Shown here one piece after another: positions 12,781 to 21,594 of a stretch of 64,000 nucleotides of DNA. The stretch covers positions 62,001 to 126,000 of the forward strand of contig NZ_FOOA01000003.1 of assembly GCF_900113065.1 (NCBI RefSeq), given 5' to 3'. A program made the position numbers and the translations under genes. The notes under the pieces are model-generated. The model had not been told where the DNA came from, searched no databases, and was given only the letters and a program-made list of their open reading frames with translations. The stretch is from Aureimonas phyllosphaerae. Lineage in GTDB: Bacteria; Pseudomonadota; Alphaproteobacteria; Rhizobiales; Rhizobiaceae. The first letter of the stretch is position 1, and every line of letters begins with the position of its first letter.

Positions 12781-12869
12781 GTTTGCGGTCGCGCCGCCAG
12801 CCCGCAACGCGCGGTCGACGGTGGAAGCGACGCACGACGTTTGCGGGAACCCGCAAAAGCCTTGCGCAA
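12781..12869. promoter_or_regulatory. TTGCGG inverted-repeat cluster in a divergent promoter region
   Basis: The 230-bp gap between the kinase gene (-) and the binding-protein gene (+) holds TTGCGG (12783-12788) facing CCGCAA (12802-12807). A near-perfect palindrome, TTTGCGGG-AA-CCCGCAAA, spans 12840-12857. TTGCGCAA follows at 12862-12869. Five half-sites in 90 bp suggest an operator array. The adjacent response regulator is the simplest candidate binder; a LacI/GntR-type sugar regulator encoded elsewhere is the alternative. Confidence 0.55.
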
Positions 12870-12994
12870 ATCGGGTTGGACATCCGCCTTCGCGGCGTTC
12901 CACACTGCGCTTCGGCCGTCGGGAGCGGCCAAGCCTCGCGCGTCGCGCGCCGGGCCGGATGGGAGGGCCGATGCGGCCCATGGGAGGACAACTG

Positions 12995-14008
12995 ATGCTG
13001 AAGCATCTTCTGATGGCCGGCACGGCCGCTGCATGCCTTTTCGCCGCCGGCTCGGCCTTCGCCGACACCGCGGACAAGACCATCGCCCTGTCGAACAACT
13101 ATGCCGGCAACTCCTGGCGCCAGGCGATGCTGCAAAGCTGGAAGACGGTCACCGACAAGGCCGTCGCGGACGGCGTCGTGAAGTCGGCCGACGCCTTCAC
13201 GACCGCCGAGAACCAAGCGACCGAGCAGGCCGCGCAGATCCAGAACATGATCCTGCAGGGCTACGACGCGATTGTCATCAATGCGGCCTCGCCGACCGCG
13301 CTGAACGGTGCGGTCAAGGAAGCCTGCGACGCGGGCATCACGGTCGTGTCGTTCGACGGCATCGTGACCGAGCCTTGCGCCTGGCGCGTCGCGGTCGACT
13401 TCAAGAAGATGGGCTCGGGCCAGCTCGACTACCTCGCCAAGCGCTATCCCGACGGCGGCAACCTGCTCGAGATCCGCGGCCTCGCCGGCACGTCGGTCGA
13501 TACCGAGATCCACGAGGGCATCGCGGCGGGCGTCGCGGCCAACCCGAAGTTCAAGATCGTCTCCGAGGTCCAGGGCGACTGGACGCAGACCGTGGCCCAG
13601 AAGTCGGTCGCGGGCGTCCTGCCGAGCATCCCGCAGGTCGTCGGCGTGGTGACGCAGGGCGGCGACGGGTTCGGCGCGGCGGAAGCCTTCACCGCCGCCG
13701 GCCGCCCGACGCCGACCATCATCATGGGTAACCGCCAGGACGAGCTCGCCTGGTGGAAGCAGCAGAAGGACAAGGACGGCTACGAGACCATGTCGGTTTC
13801 GATTGCACCGGGCGTCTCGACGCTGGCCTTCTGGGTGGCGCAACAGATCCTCGACGGACAGGAAGTGCCGAAGGATCTCGTCGTACCGTTCCTGTCGATC
13901 GACCAGGCCGGGCTCGAAGAGTCGCTGAAGACGACCCCGGAAGGCGGCGTCGCCAATGTCGAGTACAGCCAGGACGACGCCAAGAAGGTGATCGCCGAGG
14001 CGAAGTGA
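12995..14008 (+). CDS. Sugar ABC transporter periplasmic binding protein (RbsB-like)
   Basis: This is a 337-residue periplasmic binding protein of the ribose/galactose (peripla_BP_4) group. The ATG at 12995 follows GGGAGGA by six bases; an in-frame ATG at 12971 lacks such a site. Residues 1-23 form a signal peptide ending AFA. The mature protein shows [30 protein letters not shown], the hinge-region VVSFDG and [11 protein letters not shown]. It is the first gene of a complete CUT2-type transporter and is separated from the ATPase gene by a hairpin. The ligand is not evident. The terminal lactonase gene of the operon suggests an aldose or sugar acid. Confidence 0.92.
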   Translation: MLKHLLMAGTAAACLFAAGSAFADTADKTIALSNNYAGNSWRQAMLQSWKTVTDKAVADGVVKSADAFTTAENQATEQAAQIQNMILQGYDAIVINAASPTALNGAVKEACDAGITVVSFDGIVTEPCAWRVAVDFKKMGSGQLDYLAKRYPDGGNLLEIRGLAGTSVDTEIHEGIAAGVAANPKFKIVSEVQGDWTQTVAQKSVAGVLPSIPQVVGVVTQGGDGFGAAEAFTAAGRPTPTIIMGNRQDELAWWKQQKDKDGYETMSVSIAPGVSTLAFWVAQQILDGQEVPKDLVVPFLSIDQAGLEESLKTTPEGGVANVEYSQDDAKKVIAEAK

Positions 14009-14014
14009 CGCCAA

Positions 14015-14045
14015 GCGGCGGAGGACGCATCCCGTCCTTCGCCGC
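14015..14045 (+). promoter_or_regulatory. Intercistronic hairpin after the binding-protein gene
   Basis: GCGGCGGAGGACG (14015-14027) pairs with CGTCCTTCGCCGC (14033-14045), a 13-bp stem with one G-U pair and a five-base loop. No T tract follows. It sits in the 70-base gap between the binding protein and ATPase genes. Such structures usually protect the upstream mRNA and so give more binding protein than ATPase. Confidence 0.55.
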
Positions 14046-14078
14046 CTGCTTCCGCGATTCGATTTCGAGAGCTGCCTC

Positions 14079-15584
14079 ATGATGCCATCCGACGGCGGCC
14101 CCGCGCCCGCCCACGCATCCGCACGCCCGCTTGTGGACCTTCGCGGCGTCGCGAAGGCCTACGGCGCCGTGCGCGCGCTTGGCGGCGTCGACTTCGCGAT
14201 CGCGCCGGGCGAGTGCGTCGGCCTCGCAGGCCACAACGGCGCGGGCAAATCGACGCTGATGCAGGTGCTCGCTGGCAATGTGCGACCCGATGCGGGGACG
14301 CTGTCGGTCTTGGGATCGGACGAAACGGGCCGCTATTCCGTCGAGCGGGCGGGCAAGCTCGGGGTGCGCTGCGTCTTCCAGGAACTCTCGCTCTGCCCGA
14401 ACCTGACCGTAACCGAGAATGCGCGCGTCCGGCATCCCTTCCTCAAGGGGTTCGGCTGGCGCAAGCGCGCGGCGCGGCTCATCACCGGGCAACTCGACAC
14501 GATCTTTCCGGGACATGGCATCCGGCCGGGCGACCTTGTCTCCGACCTCGCCCTCGGCCAGCGGCAGATGGTCGAGATCGCGACGGTCTTCGCGGCCGGC
14601 GAGACGCCGCTCTCGCTCGTCATCCTCGACGAGCCGACCTCCTCGCTCGACGCGCAGGTGGCGAGCCAGTTGCTCGCCCATGTCCGGCGCTTCGTGGAAG
14701 GCGGCGGGAGCGTCGTCCTGATCTCCCACATCCTCGGTGAAATTCTCGAAACCTGCGACCGCATCATCGTCATGAGCGACGGCAAGGTGGTCGCCGACCG
14801 CCCGGCACGGGACTTCACACGCCATTCGCTGGTCGAGGCGATGGGCCATGTCGCGCATGGATCGGAGGAGACCGCCGAAGCGGCGGCCGCCCCCCGATCC
14901 GCGGCGCCGATCGTTGCGTCCGCCGCGCCGCCGCGCCAGGGCAACGGTCGCCGCGTCGAGGCACGCCGTGGCGAGATCATCGGGCTCGGTGGCCTCGCGG
15001 GCCACGGACAGACGGCGCTGCTGGTGCTTCTGCAGAACGCGTCGGGCGGACGCTCGCGCTACGCCGAGCTTCAGGGCCGCACGGCCTTCGTCGCCGGCGA
15101 CCGGCAAACCGATGGCGTGTTCCCGCTCTGGTCGATCGGCGGCAACGTCACGGTCCGATCGCTGAAAGCCATGAGCCGTTTCGGGCTGATCAACCCGAAC
15201 GCCGAGCGCGCCATGGAGGAGGAGTGGAAGGCGCGCATCGCGATCCGCACGCCGGACATGGCCAACGGCATCCTGACACTGTCCGGCGGCAACCAGCAGA
15301 AGGCGCTGTTCGCGCGTGCACTGGCCTCCGACGCCGACATCGTCCTGATGGACGATCCGATGCGCGGCGTCGACATCGGCACCAAGCAGGAGGTCTACGC
15401 CCTGATCCGCGCAGAGGCTGCCAAAGGCCGCACCTTCCTCTGGTACACGACGGAGTTCGACGAATTGCGCGCCTGCGACCACGTCTATGTCTTCCGGTCC
15501 GGGCGCATCGTGGCCGACATGGCGCGCAGCGAACTGTCGGAAGCGCGGGTCCTCCAATCCTCCTTCGAGGAGAGCGCGGCATGA
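14079..15584 (+). CDS. Sugar ABC transporter ATPase with two nucleotide-binding domains (RbsA-like)
   Basis: This is a 501-residue fused double ATPase of the CUT2 family. Domain 1 has Walker [10 protein letters not shown] near residues 49-57, signature LALGQRQ, Walker [13 protein letters not shown] and switch histidine LISH. After an Ala/Pro-rich linker near 265-290, domain 2 has GLAGHGQT in place of Walker A (no Lys), an intact LSGGNQQK signature, and DDP instead of DEP at Walker B. The switch position reads TTEFDE. A degenerate second site is normal in RbsA-like proteins, but the start of this domain is also short. An alternative ATG lies at 14082. The stop overlaps the next start (ATGA). 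Confidence 0.9.
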   Translation: MMPSDGGPAPAHASARPLVDLRGVAKAYGAVRALGGVDFAIAPGECVGLAGHNGAGKSTLMQVLAGNVRPDAGTLSVLGSDETGRYSVERAGKLGVRCVFQELSLCPNLTVTENARVRHPFLKGFGWRKRAARLITGQLDTIFPGHGIRPGDLVSDLALGQRQMVEIATVFAAGETPLSLVILDEPTSSLDAQVASQLLAHVRRFVEGGGSVVLISHILGEILETCDRIIVMSDGKVVADRPARDFTRHSLVEAMGHVAHGSEETAEAAAAPRSAAPIVASAAPPRQGNGRRVEARRGEIIGLGGLAGHGQTALLVLLQNASGGRSRYAELQGRTAFVAGDRQTDGVFPLWSIGGNVTVRSLKAMSRFGLINPNAERAMEEEWKARIAIRTPDMANGILTLSGGNQQKALFARALASDADIVLMDDPMRGVDIGTKQEVYALIRAEAAKGRTFLWYTTEFDELRACDHVYVFRSGRIVADMARSELSEARVLQSSFEESAA

Positions 15585-16525
15585 CGCGCTCCCCTGCCCT
15601 CGCCCGCACGCTGCGCGACCTGCTTCCGCCGATCTCGCTGGCGCTGCTCCTCGTCGCGATCTTCGTCATCCAGCCGCGCGCGATGAGCTATCTCGGCCTG
15701 TCGCTGATGCTCAACCTCGCGCTTCCGATCGCACTCGCGACGATGGCGCAGCTCTGCGTCATCGCGGTCAACGATCTCGACCTGTCGATCGGCGGCTTCG
15801 TGTCCTTCGTCGCCTGCATCGGCGCGACGCTGATGAACGAGACGCCGCTCTACGGCATTCTCGCGCTCGCCGGCTGCATCGGCGTCTACGCGCTCCTCGG
15901 CGCGCTGATCCACCTGCGGAACTTGCCGTCGATCGTCGTCACGCTCGGCATGAGCTTCGTCTGGCTCGGCGCTGCCGTGCTTCTCCTGCCGAGCCCCGGC
16001 GGCACCGCTCCGACCTGGCTCTCCGGCCTCGTGAAGCTGAAGACGCCGCTCGTGCCGCTCACCATCATCGCGAGCGCGCTGCTTGCCGTCGCGGGGCACT
16101 TCCTCCTGATGCGTTCGTCCTTCGGCGTGGTGCTGCGCGGTGCCGGCGGCAATCCGCAGGCGGTCCAGCGTGCCGGCTGGTCGCTCCTGCGCGCCAAGAT
16201 GACGATGTATGCGCTCTGCGGGTTCTTCGGCGTCTTGTCCGGCCTCGCGCTGGTCGGGCTCACCACCTCGGCGGATGCCAACATCGCCCTCCGCTACACG
16301 CTCCTGTCGATCGCGGGCGTGATCCTGGGCGGCGGCGAGTTCACCGGCGGACGCATCTCGCCGATCGGCGCGGTGCTCGGGGCACTGACCCTCACGCTCG
16401 CGGGATCGCTCCTCTCGTTCCTGCGCATCTCGCCGGACTGGCAGATCGGGGCGCAGGGAGCGATCCTGATCGTGGTGCTGGCGCTGCGCGCCCTCGTCAA
16501 CCGCGTGGAAAGGCAGGCGGCATGA
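15581..16525 (+). CDS. Sugar ABC transporter permease (RbsC-like), first subunit
   Basis: This is a 314-residue BPD_transp_2 family inner-membrane permease with about eight to ten hydrophobic segments. The family pattern [19 protein letters not shown] is clear near residues 64-82, followed by the loop [13 protein letters not shown] near 187-199 that faces the ATPase, and [22 protein letters not shown] near 246-267. The start at 15581 overlaps the ATPase stop; a longer upstream frame only reads back through the ATPase gene. It works with the second permease gene that follows, also by ATGA overlap. Confidence 0.92.
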   Translation: MTRSPALARTLRDLLPPISLALLLVAIFVIQPRAMSYLGLSLMLNLALPIALATMAQLCVIAVNDLDLSIGGFVSFVACIGATLMNETPLYGILALAGCIGVYALLGALIHLRNLPSIVVTLGMSFVWLGAAVLLLPSPGGTAPTWLSGLVKLKTPLVPLTIIASALLAVAGHFLLMRSSFGVVLRGAGGNPQAVQRAGWSLLRAKMTMYALCGFFGVLSGLALVGLTTSADANIALRYTLLSIAGVILGGGEFTGGRISPIGAVLGALTLTLAGSLLSFLRISPDWQIGAQGAILIVVLALRALVNRVERQAA

Positions 16526-17496
16526 AGAGCGCGACCACCCCCTCCCCGGCGACGCGCCGAGCGGGCCCGAGCCGTCCCTGGATCTTCTCGTTCCTCGGCG
16601 CGGGCGCGGTGTTTCTCGCCACCATCGCCTTCACCGGCGGCACGGGCGCCGGCCAAATCCTCTCCACCGCCCTCACCTTCGCGACGATGTACGTGATCGT
16701 CGGCCTTGGGCAGATGTTCGTCATCACGACGGGGCCGGGCAACGTCGACCTCTCGATCCCCTCGACGATCGCGCTTGCGGGCGCCGTTTCGATGACGGTC
16801 ATGGGCGGCAACGATGCGATGATCCTGCCGGGGCTTCTCGCCGCGCTCGGGGTCGGCGTCGTGGTCGGCTGCTTCAACTTCGCGCTGATCCGGCTTCTCC
16901 AGATCCCGCCGATCATCGCGACCCTTTCGGCGAGCTTCCTGATCCAGTCGGTCGCCATCGCCTATGGTCGCGGCCTGCGCGTGCGCCCGCCGGAAGCCTT
17001 CGGCGACTTCACCACCGGCCGCATCCTCGGCATCCCTTATCTGGCGATCGCGACGCTGGTCCTGTGCATCCTGATGGGGGTCGTCCTTCACCGCACCGTC
17101 TACGGCCGGTCGATCGCCGCGATCGGGCAGAACGCGCGCGCTGCCTCGCTCGCGGGCATTCCCGTCGAGCGGCTGCGTTGGGTGACCTACGTCCTGTCGG
17201 CCGTCCTCGCGGGCCTTTGCGGCGCGGTCCTCGCCGGCTTCTCCGGCGGCTCGTCGCTCAACATGGGCGAGGAGTATCTCCTCGCCTCGATCGCGGTGGT
17301 CGTGGTGGGCGGATCGTCGGTTTCCGGCGGCCAGTCGAACGTTCCGGGCCTCTGGGGCGCGTCGATCTTCCTCTACCTCCTGGTGACGATGCTCAACACG
17401 TTCGGCGTCGGCGCAGGGCTGCGGCTGCTGCTCACCGGCCTCATCATCATCGCCATCATCACGATCGCCGGCGGTCCGAAGACCGGGCGCAACTGA
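16522..17496 (+). CDS. Sugar ABC transporter permease (RbsC-like), second subunit
   Basis: This is a 324-residue permease, paralogous to the preceding one. The N-terminal 20 residues are polar, and the first membrane segment begins near residue 20. TTGPGNVDLSIPSTIALAGA is the family loop near residues 72-91, IGQNARAASLAGIPVERLRW the cytoplasmic coupling loop near 199-218, and VVVGGSSVSGGQSNVPGLWGA lies near the C-terminus. Two different permeases imply a heterodimeric channel. The following lactonase gene begins 11 bases later with a GAGGAA ribosome site. Confidence 0.92.
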   Translation: MKSATTPSPATRRAGPSRPWIFSFLGAGAVFLATIAFTGGTGAGQILSTALTFATMYVIVGLGQMFVITTGPGNVDLSIPSTIALAGAVSMTVMGGNDAMILPGLLAALGVGVVVGCFNFALIRLLQIPPIIATLSASFLIQSVAIAYGRGLRVRPPEAFGDFTTGRILGIPYLAIATLVLCILMGVVLHRTVYGRSIAAIGQNARAASLAGIPVERLRWVTYVLSAVLAGLCGAVLAGFSGGSSLNMGEEYLLASIAVVVVGGSSVSGGQSNVPGLWGASIFLYLLVTMLNTFGVGAGLRLLLTGLIIIAIITIAGGPKTGRN

Positions 17497-17507
17497 GGAA
17501 TTCGTCC

Positions 17508-18410
17508 ATGGCGATCATGACGCCGTACCAGATCGACGACGAGCGCTTCGAGGCGCTCACCCTCCTCAACGTGGAACTCGAGGTGCTGTTCGACGGCTGC
17601 CGCTGGGCGGAAGGGCCCGTCTGGTTCGCCGATGCCGGCCACCTCGTGTGGAGCGACATCCCGAACAACCGGATGATGCGCCACATCCCCGATGTCGGCA
17701 CGTCGGTCTTCCGGCAGGGCTCGAACTTCTCGAACGGCAACACCCGCGACCGTCAGGGGCGGCTGATGTCCTGCGAGCACGGCACGCGGCGCGTGACACG
17801 CACCGAGATCGACGGCTCGATCACGGTGATCGCCGACATGTTCGAGGGCAAGCGGCTGAACTCGCCGAACGACCTCGTGGTACGCTCGGACGGCTCGATC
17901 TGGTTCACCGACCCGACCTACGGGATCATGGGCGACTACGAGGGCTCGAAGGCCGAGCCCGAACAGCCGGTCCGCGGCGTCTACCGGGTGGACGGGCAGA
18001 GCGGTGACATTCGCCGGGTCGTGGACGACTTCCTCCAGCCGAACGGCCTCGCCTTCTCGCCGGACGAGAGCGTCCTTTACGTCGCCGATTCCGGCGCGAG
18101 CCACACCCACGGCGCGCCGACCCACATCCGTCGCTTCCGGGTCGAGGGCGAAACGCTGAAGGACGACGGCGTCTTCTGCGTGATCGACGTCGGCGTTCCC
18201 GACGGCATCCGCGTGGATACGGCTGGCAACCTCTGGTCGAGCGCGGCGGACGGCGTCCACTGCTTTGCGCAGGACGGCACGCGCCTCGGCAAGATCCTGG
18301 TGCCGCAGGTCGTTGCGAACCTCTGCTTCGGCGGTCCGCGGCGCAATCGCCTGTTCATCACGGCGACGCGTTCGCTCTATGCGATATATGTGGGTGCCCG
18401 CGGCCTTTAA
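17508..18410 (+). CDS. SMP-30/gluconolactonase-family sugar lactonase
   Basis: This is a 300-residue six-bladed beta-propeller of the SMP-30/Gnl/LRE family, probably cytoplasmic as no signal peptide is seen. Metal-ligand positions expected for the family are visible: Glu35 in AEGPVW, Asn in LNSPNDLVV, and Asp in VPDGIRVDTAGNLW. PNGLAFSPDESVLYVADS is the typical blade-four sequence. Family members hydrolyse aldono-lactones. As the last gene of the transporter operon it suggests that the imported sugar is oxidised to a lactone and opened here. The sugar dehydrogenase is not in the window. The GGCCTT-T-AAGGCC inverted repeat at its 3' end (18402-18414) overlaps the stop. Confidence 0.85.
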   Translation: MAIMTPYQIDDERFEALTLLNVELEVLFDGCRWAEGPVWFADAGHLVWSDIPNNRMMRHIPDVGTSVFRQGSNFSNGNTRDRQGRLMSCEHGTRRVTRTEIDGSITVIADMFEGKRLNSPNDLVVRSDGSIWFTDPTYGIMGDYEGSKAEPEQPVRGVYRVDGQSGDIRRVVDDFLQPNGLAFSPDESVLYVADSGASHTHGAPTHIRRFRVEGETLKDDGVFCVIDVGVPDGIRVDTAGNLWSSAADGVHCFAQDGTRLGKILVPQVVANLCFGGPRRNRLFITATRSLYAIYVGARGL

Positions 18411-18422
18411 GGCCCCGCACCG

Positions 18423-20606
18423 TCACAGAAGGCTGATGATGCCGTTCGATCCTGCGCTGTTTCCGAACAGCGCCAGGATCGGCGAGGACGCCGCGCTGTT
18501 CTGGCTGTCGTAGATCGACGAGAAGCGGACGATGAACTTGTCGAGCTTCTTGGCGTCCTGGAAATCCTTGAAGTCGATCTTGGATTCCAGAAGCTTCGCC
18601 TGGCTCTCGATCGCCATGCCGGAAATGCCGGCGGGAAGGCCGAGGGCCGTACGGGCGACCTCAAAGAGCGCCTTGTCGGCGAGGATGCCGTAGGCCGAGG
18701 TCACGTCGGGCGCCTTGCGCAGGAAGTAGAGGGCGAGCCGCGCGCCCTCGCTCTGTTCTCCGACCTGGCTCTCCATCGTCTGGAGCAGGAAGCGGTTCTG
18801 CGTCGAGAGCAGCTTCGCACCCGACTGAACCCCCTCGCCGTCGCGCTGGATCGTTCCGGACGGCGTGAAGTTGAAGGCCGACACAAGGTCGACATATCGC
18901 TTGTCGCCCTTGGCGTTCGCGAAGCTCTTCGGGTCGCCGAGATCGCTCGTGAACAGTCGCTTCAGGTCGCGGTCGGACAGGTTTTCGTCCGAGAGGCCGT
19001 ACGCCTTCAACGCGTAGGCGACCGTCTTCTTGTCGTCGAGAAGATCGTCGAGCGACCTCACTTTGCCGATCGCGCCGAGATAGGTCTCGGTGTCCTTGCG
19101 GATCAGTTCCTTCTTGGCGGCGTTCACATCGGTTCCGAAGGAGGCCGTGTAGAGCGAGCCGGTCGCGGTCTGCGCGGACACGGACTGGGCGAGACGCTGG
19201 GTCGTCGCCTTCCCGTCAGGGCCAAAGTTGAACGCGGCGGCGAGACGCTCGTAGCGTTCGTCCTTGAGACGCGAGACGTAGCTCGTCGGATCGGACGGAT
19301 CGCTGAGCAGAACGCGCCGGATCTTGGATGACGACTCCGTGCTCGGGTCGATGTCGAAGGCGGTCAGAATGTAGTCGAAGGCAGACTTGCCGAAGGCGGC
19401 GTCGCGACCGAGGAGGTCGTTGATCGTCTTCATGTTGGACAGGCGCGCCTGGAAGACGGACGTCTTGCGCTTGTCGTCCTGCAGGGCGAACGTCTGGTAG
19501 TTCTGATAGAACCGGTCCTCGATGCCCTGCGCGTCGAAGCCGGTGGCGAACACGGTGCCGCCGTTGGCACGAGTGCCGTCGGCCTTAAACGCGAAGGCGG
19601 CGTTCAGGGCCGTGAAACGCTGCTTGGACGCGATTTCCTCGGCCGTCGTCTCCGGCATCTGCGCGAGCGCGCTGTTGGCGTCGCCACGCTGCGAGCGCAG
19701 GATGTTCTCGACGAAGCCGGCCGACGTCAGCGACGGGTCGATGCCAAAGGCGCTGAGCGTATAGTTCAGAAGCTGCGGGTCGCTGGCGAGTTTCCCCGCC
19801 GTATCGACGCCGGCGATCGCCTGCTGGAAATAGGTCGTCTTCACGGCGGCGGCTTGCGACGTCGCGCCGGCACCCCTGCTGTCGAAGTAGGTCGAGGAGA
19901 GGTCCGCGATCTGCGCCGCGGTCTGCAGCGGCATATTCGCCTTGATGCTGCCGTCGGCATTGAAATTGAACATGTCGCGCAGCGCGACGAGGCCGGGATG
20001 GCTCGACAGCGTGCCGCCCGTCAGGGCCTGGCGGATCGCATCCTTGTTGGAGGGCAGAGGCTCGAGATCGGTGGCCTTCTCCAGGAACGACAGCAATGCC
20101 GGGTCGTTCACGATCGCACCCGCCACATCCGGATTTGTTGTGCCCTGGACGAGTTCGCCCAGCCTGGCCTTGAACGCGTTGACGTCGGCGCTGGCGCGCG
20201 TGGCGAGCGTCACCCGGTGGGAGCTGTAGGCTTCCGTAAGGGCTTCCGTCTGCGAAGCGGTCTGGATCGCCGCCTTGCTGGCGGAGCCGAACTGAAAGGC
20301 AGCGGCAAATTCACGATAGCGCTTGTCGACGAGCTTGTTGGCGAAGCTGTCGGTCTTCGACAGGTCGCTTTCCAGCACCTTGCGCATCAGACCCTTGGAC
20401 TGGATCTGATCTTCCAGCCCATAGGCCTTCATCGCGTATGCGTAGAGCCGCTGGTCCTTCAGGAGGTCTTCCGGCGTCTTCACCTTGCCGATGTTCGCCT
20501 TGTAGTAGTCGGCGTCGCGTTCGACGGTCGCCTGGCTCGCGATGCGCGCCAGCGACTTGGCCATGTCGGCGCTGTAGAGGCGGTAGTTCATCAGGGTCGA
20601 AAGCAC
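18423..20606 (-). CDS. Large DUF1217-repeat protein of the flagellar cluster
   Basis: This is a 727-residue soluble protein with no signal peptide. At least three strong copies of a helical unit of about 75-80 residues are visible, near 33-108 (VKTPEDLL...YAMKAYGL...DKRYREFAAAFQFG), 392-475 (MKTINDLL...YILTAFDI...DERYERLAAAFNFG) and 505-580 (VRSLDDLL...YALKAYGL...DKRYVDLVSAFNF). Two divergent copies lie near 170-235 and 270-345. DUF1217 proteins occur in alphaproteobacterial flagellar loci, but their function is not established. Start codons are GTG at 20606 or ATG at 20591. Its 3' end converges with the lactonase gene. A secreted hook/filament accessory or an assembly factor are both possible. 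Confidence 0.8.
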   Translation of the reverse strand: MLSTLMNYRLYSADMAKSLARIASQATVERDADYYKANIGKVKTPEDLLKDQRLYAYAMKAYGLEDQIQSKGLMRKVLESDLSKTDSFANKLVDKRYREFAAAFQFGSASKAAIQTASQTEALTEAYSSHRVTLATRASADVNAFKARLGELVQGTTNPDVAGAIVNDPALLSFLEKATDLEPLPSNKDAIRQALTGGTLSSHPGLVALRDMFNFNADGSIKANMPLQTAAQIADLSSTYFDSRGAGATSQAAAVKTTYFQQAIAGVDTAGKLASDPQLLNYTLSAFGIDPSLTSAGFVENILRSQRGDANSALAQMPETTAEEIASKQRFTALNAAFAFKADGTRANGGTVFATGFDAQGIEDRFYQNYQTFALQDDKRKTSVFQARLSNMKTINDLLGRDAAFGKSAFDYILTAFDIDPSTESSSKIRRVLLSDPSDPTSYVSRLKDERYERLAAAFNFGPDGKATTQRLAQSVSAQTATGSLYTASFGTDVNAAKKELIRKDTETYLGAIGKVRSLDDLLDDKKTVAYALKAYGLSDENLSDRDLKRLFTSDLGDPKSFANAKGDKRYVDLVSAFNFTPSGTIQRDGEGVQSGAKLLSTQNRFLLQTMESQVGEQSEGARLALYFLRKAPDVTSAYGILADKALFEVARTALGLPAGISGMAIESQAKLLESKIDFKDFQDAKKLDKFIVRFSSIYDSQNSAASSPILALFGNSAGSNGIISLL

Positions 20607-20674
20607 GGCACCAGCCTTTGTCGGGCGCGCCCATGCCGGCGCGGGACATTCGCACCATTCTCGCGCGTCATGAT

Positions 20675-20698
20675 GAACCGTTCGTAAAGAACCGTTCG
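20675..20698. repeat. Direct repeat GAACCGTTCG upstream of the DUF1217 gene
   Basis: Two exact 10-bp copies of GAACCGTTCG lie at 20675-20684 and 20689-20698, a 14-bp period, 69-92 bp upstream of the GTG start of the DUF1217 gene and directly after the stop of the previous gene. Paired direct repeats in a promoter position suggest a regulator site, although a 3' role for the upstream gene cannot be excluded. Confidence 0.45.
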
Positions 20699-20699
20699 G

Positions 20700-21173
20700 C
20701 TACTTGGTCTTCAGGACCTCGCCGCCGAGCTGGTTCTTGGGGAGGAAATCGAACTGGTCGATCATCACGTCTTCCACCACCGGCTTGCCGTACTTGGTGT
20801 TGACGTTGTCCTTCAGCTCCGCCAGCAAGGCCGGCAGGTCGTAGCGCTCCGGGTTGCGGAAGTCGAAGCTCGTGACCGAATAGACCGACTTGAACGCCTG
20901 ATCGAGGATGATGGGCTCGGGCGGCACGGCGAGCGCCGCTGCCGTCTTGCCGTCGATCGTGTAGACGAAGCGGGCCAGGACATAGCCCTGGATGGCATTC
21001 TCGGCGATGATCGGCACGGCGATCGTGTCGGTCTTCTTGTAGTCGAGACCTTCGAAGTAGTTGGCGGGCGGCGGCGCCTCCTGCGCAGCGCCGGCCGTCA
21101 TGTTGGCGACGGCATAGCCCGTCCCCAACGTGACCAGACACACCCAGATGCCGATGCCCAGGATCTTGATCAT
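20700..21173 (-). CDS. Membrane-anchored protein of the flagellar cluster, function unknown
   Basis: This is a 157-residue protein with one N-terminal hydrophobic segment (about residues 4-24) and a periplasmic domain of about 130 residues beginning after a Pro/Ala stretch. The topology resembles FliL, but a separate and clearer fliL is present at 41127. I recognise no catalytic motif. The start overlaps the end of the flgN-like gene by four bases, so it belongs to the flhA-fliR-flgJ-flgN unit. A role at the basal body or in assembly is suggested by position only. Confidence 0.7.
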   Translation of the reverse strand: MIKILGIGIWVCLVTLGTGYAVANMTAGAAQEAPPPANYFEGLDYKKTDTIAVPIIAENAIQGYVLARFVYTIDGKTAAALAVPPEPIILDQAFKSVYSVTSFDFRNPERYDLPALLAELKDNVNTKYGKPVVEDVMIDQFDFLPKNQLGGEVLKTK

Positions 21174-21523
21174 CCGTTCCGCCTGCCGCCGTTCTGAGGC
21201 GCAACATAGGTGCCGTCGGACTCGGCTTCCGCGATCGCGCGCGTGATGAGACCGGCCACCTCGGCCGTGGCTTCCATATGAAGCTCGAGGAGACGGCTGT
21301 TGTCGTCGAGGCGCTCGCGCAGGACGGTGAGGCGCGTGCGCAGACCATCGCTGACGCTCTCCGGCTCGATGCCCCGCGAGATGCGGGTCAGTTCCAAGAG
21401 GCTCTGGTTCTTGCGATGGCTGATGTCCCCCAGCCCCGTGTGGTCGCCGGCCTGCAGCGCCATCATCTCCCCGGCGATGACAGCTTCGAGCCTGTTAATC
21501 GCCTGTGTCAGAACCGCTTCCAA
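21170..21523 (-). CDS. flgN: FlgN-like hook-associated-protein chaperone
   Basis: This is an all-helical protein of about 117 residues, the size and type of FlgN-like cytosolic chaperones for FlgK and FlgL (AVLTQAINRLEAVIAGEMMAL, RKNQSLLELTRI). Similarity is judged from heptad pattern and position, not from a strict motif. The start is uncertain. TTG at 21523 has AAAGG about nine bases upstream; a CTG at 21541 is also in frame, and the frame stays open further into flgJ. Its stop overlaps the next gene. A flgN-like gene in this position, after flgJ, fits rhizobial flagellar loci. Confidence 0.6.
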   Translation of the reverse strand: MEAVLTQAINRLEAVIAGEMMALQAGDHTGLGDISHRKNQSLLELTRISRGIEPESVSDGLRTRLTVLRERLDDNSRLLELHMEATAEVAGLITRAIAEAESDGTYVAPQNGGRRNG

Positions 21524-21594
21524 TGCCTCAACCCTTTTCAGATGCGGACGAGCCGCTTGTGTTTCGTTGCCAGGGGCTCCCAACCCCCGGGTCG

